From Durusdinium trenchii (Eukaryota; Sar; Dinophyceae; Suessiales; Symbiodiniaceae), in assembly GCA_963970005.1 (NCBI GenBank), contig CAXAMN010027506.1:186001-250000 (forward strand): 64,000 bases of DNA, read 5' to 3'. The notes under the pieces were generated by a model. It saw only the letters and a list, made by a program, of their open reading frames with translations, made no database searches and was not told the DNA's origin. Position 1 is the stretch's first letter, and each line of letters starts with the position of its first letter. Position numbers and translations under genes: made by a program. Below, in pieces: positions 58,236 through 64,000 of the stretch.

Positions 58236-61200
58236 TTAGAAGAAGAGACGAAGTCTTTTTGCTGGCGATATTTTGGAAGTACACCAAGTCATTTTGTCTC
58301 GTGTGATGTGCGAAAGGCCAAGGCACGCTCTGATGAAGGCGAAGTGGTCATAGTGCATTGACCCTGCATTTTCGATAAGAAAGCGGATGTGCGTTTTAGG
58401 AAGGACTGTTCCAAGCAAATATAGCGCGAGGTGCATCGTGAAGAAAAAGACACTGTCTGGACCACATATGCCTAAGCGTCCATGTTCCTGACCAGCATAA
58501 GTGAGGTCAGTACAGGGACTGCCTCCAATGACAAAAACATGACAGTAGTCACTTAAAGTGACAAACTCTCTTAAAATTCTTGCTCCATCATCAAAGAGAA
58601 GATCAACATCATTTGCATAGAAGAAAATGCCTCCTTTGAGGCTGTGTATCCATTGCACGTTAACAGAGATTCCATGTTTTTCTGCAACCAAATATCTGAG
58701 TACTTCATCTCTTTCACACAGCACGCAGACTTTGGGGCGATAACCAAATTTTTCAATAAGGATGTCTAAAGACGATCCGCATCCGTCAAACATGCTTAGG
58801 ACAGCATACGGCGGTTTAGACTCGCAGCTTTGCATGGGCTGATCAAGTGGTGAGGCAGGCGATATAATGTGATCTGTCTGTGATGACTGTGACAGAGATT
58901 TTTCAATGGCTTCTAGTTGTTCAACAGGAATAGTTGCATCACTGGGAGGCGGTGGGCAAAGTTTCTCTGGAATGTAGGCAGCTTGGAGCTCGTTCGCATT
59001 TAGAGGAACAGGGCCAACAATGTCTTTTCGGTTTCTGACATCAGTGGCCCTTTTTGTAGCAAGCTTTCTCTTAGGTGTATTTGTTTCTCTCTGCCCAAAC
59101 TTGTTTTTAGCACGTTTTGAGTCTTTGCCACGCACAATATTAGAAGTTCGTTTCGGAGGTCGCGTGTGAAGCCATGTGCTCGAAATTGTCGCATGTCGGT
59201 AAAGGATACCACAAATTCGATCACCTGCTTTGAGATGTGAGATACTCAGTTGACTCAGCCCTGTGGCATTGTCGTATTTCAGAATTGTAGAGTTGGCATT
59301 TTCATGTTCTAGCACATAAAAATGCTCACACGGTTGATGCTCCCCATTCAGTGGGTCCGGACCCTGATGAATAACTAAGGCAATACATTGCCAAATCTGC
59401 CCGCCTGATTGGAAGGTATCTTTTTTAAGAAACTTGTCATAGTCCGTTGCAAGTGGCTGGTTCGCTCGTTGAAAGTGTAGCCACACCAGTCGACAGGGTG
59501 AGCAAGAGATAGTGGCCCAGTTAAAGTTACTGGCACATTCTTGACATTCTTGACCAACATTTGTTCCATCATCACGCCCAATGGGCAAGAGACGCTCCGA
59601 CCATGGAAATGCCGCTTCAAAGAAGGCAACATGCGATAAGAGTCCGGACGGTGAGTCAGTAACTATGAAAGTAGCGACATCATGCTCAACAATTCTGAGA
59701 CAACTCAGACAGGTAAAAGAGACCCTAGATCCTAGTAGGTCATGAAAAGGAGGCGGAATTATGGCGACAATAGACTCATATGTTCTGAGCAAGTCCATAT
59801 GAGTGTCCTTGGGGAGAGTGGACATGGCCAAAGCAAGATGATAATGATCAAAGTCATCATTCGGTAGATGAGACGCGCAGGTCCAGCCTTTGGCTATTGC
59901 AACCATCGCTCTGTGGCCAATGTGATTTTCGAAGTTTACTTGTTTGTTCCAATTTGCTTTAGAGACAATGCGCAGTGCTGCTGTGTAATAACAAGCTGTG
60001 GCATTGAGATTCTCGTATAGAGATACAGCACGTTGAATGTCTTCATCCTGAAAGTCCATGTTTTGTAAGGAGACATCTCGACTGATCATCTGCTGTATCT
60101 GGTGGATATATGATTGTCGCCTCTTATTTTGAAGGATCTCATTGACAGAGTTTCGGTTAGCTGAGCAATTGGAAACATGTTGGGCGTTGATTCCCCCTTT
60201 TACAAGACGATGGCTAAGGCCATCACCTCGTTTCGGGGCAGATTTAGGAGTGGGCTTCTTGGTCGACTGTCGACGTAGATCACCAGCACTTTCCTTAGGG
60301 GTAGGCTTCCTGTCAGTGGTAACTTCAACAGAATGTTTTGACTTGGTCGAAGGCGCCCGATGGCCTACCTTTCCTTTTGGATCATCTTTGAATTGTTGTT
60401 GTAAATCAAGGTAAACCTGTTCACAAAACGAATCAGTCGAAAGCTGAGAAGCTTCATTTCCTGACGGGCACTCATTGAAGGGAACAACAACCTTCTCTTC
60501 GGAATGTTCTTTAACTTGACTCGTTTCTGTGTTGCAGGTTTGGGACTGCTGTAGGCCGTTTGGACAAACAGTACAAACTTGTTTCATACTTCCATTGGCA
60601 ATGTTCAAAGCAGAGCTTTCATCAACTTGCATCGCTTCTTTCACAGCATTAAGATCATCAGGATCACTTTGGGTATTGGAGATGTAAGCTTTACTTACAA
60701 AAGGTTGTTCAGGTGTCCCAGCAAATTCAGGCAAAGAAGATGCTGGACTAACCTGACTCTCTTGATTCGTGTCTCGATGTTCATCACTATCTTTTACCTG
60801 AAGGTATGTAGCAATTTCACTGCAAAGTAGGTTCTTTCTAGTCAGTGAGCAATCAGGTAAGTCAAGGTTTTGTTTCAAAGTCATCTCTTCTTCATGGGAT
60901 GTGGAACCTGTTGCATCGATTTCTGTTGGTAGAGGACTGACTGCATCTTGGTTATGATCCGACGAAGAGGGGATTGAACGAGTAGGTGATTGTTTGTTGT
61001 CACGACACACTCCAGTAAAGGAGGCATCTCTTTGGGCGTTAATAATACGTTGCGGGTTGATGCCTGTGGGATAGGACTTCTGATTGGTTGCAAAGGCTTC
61101 CGTGGCATGATTCTTATGCGAATTGTGACTGTTGTACCAAATCGAGAGAGTGCGACCAGAAGGTGGTTTCCTAAAGACGTCATGAACTTCTATTTGACCC

Positions 61201-63152
61201 GGTAGGAAGAGAATGAGGTTAGCACGGTCATAGACACTGAGCTCTAGTGCATTGCTGAAACACCGAGAGACCTTACCTCTTTCAAAACGTGGTTGTAGTA
61301 TTTGGAGCTTTTGACCATGTTCGATTTGGCAATGAACAATGCATTCATGCTCAGGCAGTGTTGTGATGACATCTCCATTGCGCTGTTGAAGGGGTGACTT
61401 CGTGGTTGTGCAGTCAAGGAAGATGGTATGATGATCTAGGAGATGCTTTTGCTTCATTAGAATGTCAAGAAGGTGAGAAACTTCTTTCATAGAGAGTTCA
61501 GCTTCAACAAAGCAAATAGGAACTATTTCGTCAAGTAGATCAACAGCAACGTCTCTCTTGCCGATTTCAAAGCTAAAAGCTTGTAGCTGCCCAAATCTTC
61601 TGCGCGACATACTATTACCTGGTAGGGGAAAAAATCCACTAAGCCGGGCACCTTGACATAATCCTTTGTTATGCGCCCCAACATGATGGTCAGTTTTGGT
61701 CTCTTTGACGTAAATGTTGGAGGTTCGTTCAGTAGTATGGACGTCAGGCTGTTTGTAATGGACGATTCTTTTATATGCTTTGTGGTCAACAAAGGTACCA
61801 GGTATTCGCGGAAATGAGGCAGGTGAGGCATAAAAGGCAACAACTTTCTGTTGACCTTTATCTTGAACATGTACTATGGCAGGCCGGATTTGTATAGCAC
61901 CCAAAACTTTTTGCAACTCTTCACTAAAATCGACATCGACGGTCCCGTCCTTCATCATGAGCGATCCATCATCTTCAATTTGAAAGGCTTCATGAGTGTC
62001 ACTTCCAGTGGTGCTAATATCAACCGTCCAACTGTTTTCATTGATTCCAGCAGTGAAAGAACATTGTAAACTGCCTTCTTCTTTGCCAAAGGGAATCTTA
62101 ATCTGCTCTTGGAAGGTACGAAGCCTGAAATGTTCAAGTTCAGCTCCTTCGGCATAGATGACCAAAAGCAATCTTTTTTGGATGTAGTATGGAATGTTCA
62201 TGTCAATTAAAATGCTCTGAAGTTGCCATCTTTCTTCTTGCGTGCAAGATCTAACGTCAAGAAAAGTGGCAGTTCGAAAGCGGTAGAAGGTGGGAGCATC
62301 ACCAACGCGCATGTTCCAGAAAAGGGGAATTACCCTTTGGAGGTCTTGTTGAGTAGAGCATGCAATTTCTTGACTTAGACAAGCATAAATTGACGCAAGT
62401 GTGTCAGTAACAATGCGAACTTCAGATTCAGCAATGCCGAAGCTGACACAGCATCGATCTGTTGCTCCAAGCTCTGTATGGAGAGGGGGGTCATGCGTAT
62501 AGACTCGAAATCGAAAGATTCCTGGCACGGCTGTAATAGCAGCTTGAACCTGTGGTGTGAGGGACTTGCTGGAACAAAGCCATGTCTCAGCATATTCCAG
62601 ATTTGGCGAATAGACTTCAAAGCTATTTACATTACGGGTAGCACTGAGAGCAATGAAATAAGTAGCTTTGGTAAAAGTGCGCAAGCGACTGTTTTGCGCA
62701 AATTCGAAGCTTTTGTATTTACTGATTCGCTGTATATGAGCTCGATGCCTTCGTAGCGAAGTGCAGACCCCAATAGTTAAGTCGATACAAGTTGCACTGA
62801 AAGAGCACTCATGAAACAGGAGTACATGTCGTAGTTGACTGCCTGAGTGGTAGAGCTGCAAAATATTATCTTGCAATCGACTCTGTATTCCATAGATAAT
62901 AATATCTATTGGTTGATTTCCAGTAACGACGGCACAAATGTTGCGATATTCATCTTCTCCAACAACAAAAAGATTGCGGCTAAAACGGGCGGTGTTGACC
63001 ATGCTAGGAAAACGACAGAGAAAAAGGATAGGCGGTGAGGCAGCTAAGGAAAGTCCACTAAGCTGTGAAAAAACTCCTTTCGTCTCAAAAGAATCGAGGA
63101 TATCATCGTAGATAAATTGCGAAATCGTGCAAGAGACTTCTTTAGAAACCAT
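58236..63152 (-). CDS. ORF1 (first part): unknown N-terminus, USP-type peptidase, C5 DNA methyltransferase
   Basis: ATG 63152 opens 1638 codons. Residues 1-700 are unrecognised; about 700-1030 are polar and disordered with a basic patch (KPTPKSAPKRGDG). A USP (peptidase C19) fold follows: Cys box NATACYYTAALRIV (Cys1054), a zinc ribbon of two CxxC pairs (FTCLSCL, QECQEC), and the His/Asp box (CEHFYVLEHE, His1277; LKYDNATG) ending ILYRH. USPs remove ubiquitin from proteins. A C5-cytosine methyltransferase begins at about 1445: SMFDGCGSSLD (motif I), VIGGSPCTDLTYAG (motif IV, catalytic Cys1547), RFLIENAGSM (motif VI), KISPAKRLRLFF (motif VIII). It is cut by TAA 58238-58236, and the remaining motifs follow in the same frame. 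The order of blocks resembles DNMT3/Dcm enzymes; the subfamily is unresolved. Confidence 0.8.
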   Translation of the reverse strand: MVSKEVSCTISQFIYDDILDSFETKGVFSQLSGLSLAASPPILFLCRFPSMVNTARFSRNLFVVGEDEYRNICAVVTGNQPIDIIIYGIQSRLQDNILQLYHSGSQLRHVLLFHECSFSATCIDLTIGVCTSLRRHRAHIQRISKYKSFEFAQNSRLRTFTKATYFIALSATRNVNSFEVYSPNLEYAETWLCSSKSLTPQVQAAITAVPGIFRFRVYTHDPPLHTELGATDRCCVSFGIAESEVRIVTDTLASIYACLSQEIACSTQQDLQRVIPLFWNMRVGDAPTFYRFRTATFLDVRSCTQEERWQLQSILIDMNIPYYIQKRLLLVIYAEGAELEHFRLRTFQEQIKIPFGKEEGSLQCSFTAGINENSWTVDISTTGSDTHEAFQIEDDGSLMMKDGTVDVDFSEELQKVLGAIQIRPAIVHVQDKGQQKVVAFYASPASFPRIPGTFVDHKAYKRIVHYKQPDVHTTERTSNIYVKETKTDHHVGAHNKGLCQGARLSGFFPLPGNSMSRRRFGQLQAFSFEIGKRDVAVDLLDEIVPICFVEAELSMKEVSHLLDILMKQKHLLDHHTIFLDCTTTKSPLQQRNGDVITTLPEHECIVHCQIEHGQKLQILQPRFERGKVSRCFSNALELSVYDRANLILFLPGQIEVHDVFRKPPSGRTLSIWYNSHNSHKNHATEAFATNQKSYPTGINPQRIINAQRDASFTGVCRDNKQSPTRSIPSSSDHNQDAVSPLPTEIDATGSTSHEEEMTLKQNLDLPDCSLTRKNLLCSEIATYLQVKDSDEHRDTNQESQVSPASSLPEFAGTPEQPFVSKAYISNTQSDPDDLNAVKEAMQVDESSALNIANGSMKQVCTVCPNGLQQSQTCNTETSQVKEHSEEKVVVPFNECPSGNEASQLSTDSFCEQVYLDLQQQFKDDPKGKVGHRAPSTKSKHSVEVTTDRKPTPKESAGDLRRQSTKKPTPKSAPKRGDGLSHRLVKGGINAQHVSNCSANRNSVNEILQNKRRQSYIHQIQQMISRDVSLQNMDFQDEDIQRAVSLYENLNATACYYTAALRIVSKANWNKQVNFENHIGHRAMVAIAKGWTCASHLPNDDFDHYHLALAMSTLPKDTHMDLLRTYESIVAIIPPPFHDLLGSRVSFTCLSCLRIVEHDVATFIVTDSPSGLLSHVAFFEAAFPWSERLLPIGRDDGTNVGQECQECASNFNWATISCSPCRLVWLHFQRANQPLATDYDKFLKKDTFQSGGQIWQCIALVIHQGPDPLNGEHQPCEHFYVLEHENANSTILKYDNATGLSQLSISHLKAGDRICGILYRHATISSTWLHTRPPKRTSNIVRGKDSKRAKNKFGQRETNTPKRKLATKRATDVRNRKDIVGPVPLNANELQAAYIPEKLCPPPPSDATIPVEQLEAIEKSLSQSSQTDHIISPASPLDQPMQSCESKPPYAVLSMFDGCGSSLDILIEKFGYRPKVCVLCERDEVLRYLVAEKHGISVNVQWIHSLKGGIFFYANDVDLLFDDGARILREFVTLSDYCHVFVIGGSPCTDLTYAGQEHGRLGICGPDSVFFFTMHLALYLLGTVLPKTHIRFLIENAGSMHYDHFAFIRACLGLSHITRDKMTWCTSKISPAKRLRLFF
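60209..60224 (+). repeat. TAAG-loop hairpin (stem GATGGC), coding
   Basis: GATGGC TAAG GCCATC, 6 bp, in the basic linker of ORF1. Confidence 0.85.
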
Positions 63153-63188
63153 TCTTGGAGACTAAAAGAACCTAGACGAATCTCAAAA

Positions 63189-63204
63189 GGTGTCTAAGGA
63201 CACC
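63189..63204 (+). repeat. TAAG-loop hairpin (stem GGTGTC)
   Basis: GGTGTC TAAG GACACC, 6 bp, in the ORF1 leader. Confidence 0.85.
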
Positions 63205-63248
63205 CCTCGAGCGTGCTTTTAGGAAAGCTGTTGGATATTGCAATCAAA

Positions 63249-63266
63249 TGGAGTCTAAGGACCCCA
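63249..63266 (+). repeat. TAAG-loop hairpin with one mismatch (stem TGGAGTC)
   Basis: TGGAGTC TAAG GACCCCA, 6 of 7 pairs, in the ORF1 leader. Confidence 0.75.
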
Positions 63267-63283
63267 CTTGATGAGAATTGTAC

Positions 63284-63299
63284 GGTGTCTAAGGACACC
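63284..63299 (+). repeat. TAAG-loop hairpin (stem GGTGTC)
   Basis: GGTGTC TAAG GACACC, identical to 63189-63204 and about 95 bases away. Confidence 0.85.
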
Positions 63300-63424
63300 A
63301 CACAACTGTTTGGAGGTGAGATCAAGTATCCTAACTAAACAAACCTAACTACGCGAAACGACCCGAGAAAACTTCTTCTCTGTAAGAAGTAGTCTTGAAC
63401 CTCCTAGCTCAACAGCTTTTGCCG

Positions 63425-63441
63425 CGAGTTTGAGCCGAGAC
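63425..63441 (-). other. Second, truncated DinoSL relic in tandem
   Basis: Right after the first relic the sense strand reads CGTCTCGGCTCAAA, resembling the DinoSL 3' part. Tandem relics are the known signature of a gene that has gone through mRNA and back more than once. Confidence 0.6.
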
Positions 63442-63443
63442 GC

Positions 63444-63463
63444 CTTGAGCCAAAGGGGTACGG
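63444..63463 (-). other. DinoSL relic at the 5' end of the giant element
   Basis: CCGTACCCCTTTGGCTCAAG differs from the DinoSL consensus only around the third to sixth bases of the CCATTTT part. Its first base abuts the target duplication, as expected if a trans-spliced mRNA was reverse-transcribed to its very end. Confidence 0.85.
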
Positions 63464-63483
63464 AGGTAATCCATAACATGATC
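63464..63483. repeat. Giant element target-site duplication, right copy
   Basis: AGGTAATCCATAACATGATC, identical to 32036-32055 and abutting the DinoSL relic. It lies in the coding sequence of a broken LRR gene. Confidence 0.9.
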
Positions 63484-63651
63484 CTCCAAGTCCGCAAAAC
63501 GGTCGAATTTGGCAACGCTGAGAGAGACATTAAGCGTCACTCCCGACAGAGTGGTTAGCACTAAGCAACACTCCATCACCGGCTCTCTCTCCGGGGGGGC
63601 GCTGGCTCCAGAAGATTCTGCAGGCTCCATGGAGGGTGTCATAGCGGCAGA
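63464..63651 (-). pseudogene. Broken LRR gene at the target, N-terminal part
   Basis: The sense strand reads MTPSMEPAESSG (ATG near 63642), then PVMECCLVLTTLSGVTLNVS and FADLEDHVMDYL, a close paralogue of LRR gene B, before it meets the DinoSL relic of the inserted element. The frame printed beyond that point is the element's 5' end and not this gene. Confidence 0.8.
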
Positions 63652-63775
63652 ATATGAACCACTGTCTGCCAACTGTGTGTTAATAGGTTGATTTTACTTT
63701 GCTGTGCTGCTGTTTTGAGATGGGTCCTTTCTCTCTGCCAGAGGGCAGCACAATGGGCAAATGCCTACCAGGACT

Positions 63776-63789
63776 GGTGCTAAGGCACC
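63776..63789 (+). repeat. TAAG-loop hairpin (stem GGTGC) in the older copy
   Basis: GGTGC TAAG GCACC between the two LRR genes of the target copy, at the position equivalent to 34473-34486. Confidence 0.8.
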
Positions 63790-63819
63790 CGCCTTGGTTC
63801 TTGATGAATCCCAACGGTC

Positions 63820-64000
63820 AAGGAAATTCCGTATAAAGCTCCTCATCAGATGCGTCCGAATCCGGTCCTTCGGTGGGCAGCTCCACCCATGACGGCTGCT
63901 CAAAATTATCACACAGCAAAAAAGCGTTGTGTTCTGCTTGTTGGTCATTCTCCCCCAGGTCAAGGAGACTCTTGGCTGCTCGCACCCACAAAATGCGCGG
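63820..64000 (-). pseudogene. C-terminal end of an LRR gene of an older element copy
   Basis: The sense strand reads RAFCGCEQ and then, after a small frameshift, QQAEHNAFLLCDNFEQPSWV and EGPDSDASDEEL, stop TGA. This matches the C-terminus of LRR gene A (QAEHNAFFMCDKFEKP, EGPDSDAFDEEL). Followed by a gene-B-like start at 63.64 kb, the order is that of the element's 3' half, so the target is an older copy. Confidence 0.75.

Larger units (their letters stand above)
63205..63424 (-). other. Part of the 5' leader of the giant element
   Basis: Untranslated stretch between the SL relics and ORF1 ATG 63152, with TAAG hairpins at 63249-63266 and 63284-63299 and a third just downstream at 63189-63204. 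No ORF. Confidence 0.6.
32056..63463 (-). mobile_element. Giant composite non-LTR retroelement, 31.4 kb, DinoSL 5' end to poly(A)
   Basis: Seen directly: the sense (minus) strand starts at 63463 with CCGTACCCCTTTGGCTCAAG, a near-perfect DinoSL, and ends at 32056 with AAAAAAA. The 20-bp repeat AGGTAATCCATAACATGATC abuts both ends (63464-63483 and 32036-32055). The flanks are the two parts of one LRR gene: the right flank encodes up to HVMDYL and the left resumes LISVTDLKVFG, exactly as in the intact paralogue VMDYLVSVTDLKVFG inside the element. Known biology: SL addition marks mature trans-spliced dinoflagellate mRNA, and target-primed reverse transcription leaves poly(A) and duplications of this size. 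Inference: a single SL-capped RNA of about 31 kb was copied and inserted by an endonuclease/RT such as ORF2. The copy has accumulated three in-frame stops and several frameshifts. Confidence 0.88.

Noticed and set aside
33136..63152. Genetic code change with UAA/UAG as sense codons
   Set aside because: As a general rule it fails: thousands of codons contain only a handful of such codons, and the METTL21-like host gene ends at TAA where the family ends. Kept only as a readthrough question.
32056..63463. Giant virus or Polinton insertion
   Set aside because: No capsid, packaging ATPase, protein-primed polymerase or terminal inverted repeat is seen; the SL start, poly(A) and 20-bp duplication point to reverse transcription.
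1..64000. Bacterial contamination, CRISPR arrays, rRNA or tRNA genes
   Set aside because: Introns, SL relics and eukaryotic retroelements exclude bacterial origin for the window; I found no regular spacer arrays, rRNA segments or convincing tRNA folds.

Overview
This window looks like nuclear DNA of a dinoflagellate, most likely of the Symbiodiniaceae type (inference). The evidence is: relics of the dinoflagellate spliced leader (DinoSL, whose 3' part reads TAGCCATTTTGGCTCAAG), very short exons with GT, GC and possibly GA donor sites, and two large retroelements. Nothing bacterial or organellar was found.

Layout. (1) 1-13.66 kb, minus strand: an intron-rich, partial gene for an SMC1-like cohesin ATPase, from a Walker A exon near its 5' end to the hinge and start of the second coiled coil; it runs off the left edge. 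(2) 14.4-14.8 kb, plus: a fragment of a Merlin/IS1016-like DDE transposase. (3) 16.28-17.25 kb, minus: a four-exon METTL21-type (Methyltransf_16) protein methyltransferase. (4) 17.3-21.16 kb: mostly unassigned DNA with three retroelement 3' tails. (5) 21165-31857, minus: a complete Ty1/copia element with 426/422-bp LTRs, AATCC target duplication, PBS, PPT, gag, pol and an extra third ORF. (6) 32056-63463, minus: a 31.4-kb composite non-LTR retroelement. (7) 63464-64000 and 31863-32055: the target, itself an older copy of the LRR end of the same element family.

The 31.4-kb element is the main discovery. Its sense 5' end is a nearly complete DinoSL relic, its 3' end is a short poly(A), and both are flanked by the same 20-bp direct repeat. 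The repeat interrupts an LRR gene whose reading continues from one flank to the other, and an uninterrupted paralogue lies inside the element. In order it carries: ORF1 (USP-type cysteine peptidase plus C5 DNA methyltransferase); ORF2 (apurinic-type endonuclease, reverse transcriptase, RNase H and a C-terminal domain with polymerase-like motifs), joined to ORF1 by an ATGA overlap; three small unknown genes; a glycosyltransferase-like/alpha-beta hydrolase protein; an SF1 helicase; a large unknown protein; and two BspA-like LRR proteins. Most cargo genes have their own decayed DinoSL relic upstream, which suggests that the element grew by capturing trans-spliced cDNAs. This copy is damaged by in-frame stops and frameshifts.

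A second system overlies this region: at least fifteen short perfect hairpins with unrelated stems but the same TAAG loop, nearly all in one orientation. I found them only between 32.8 and 63.8 kb, in coding and non-coding DNA alike. All calls come from reading the sequence; no searches were run.
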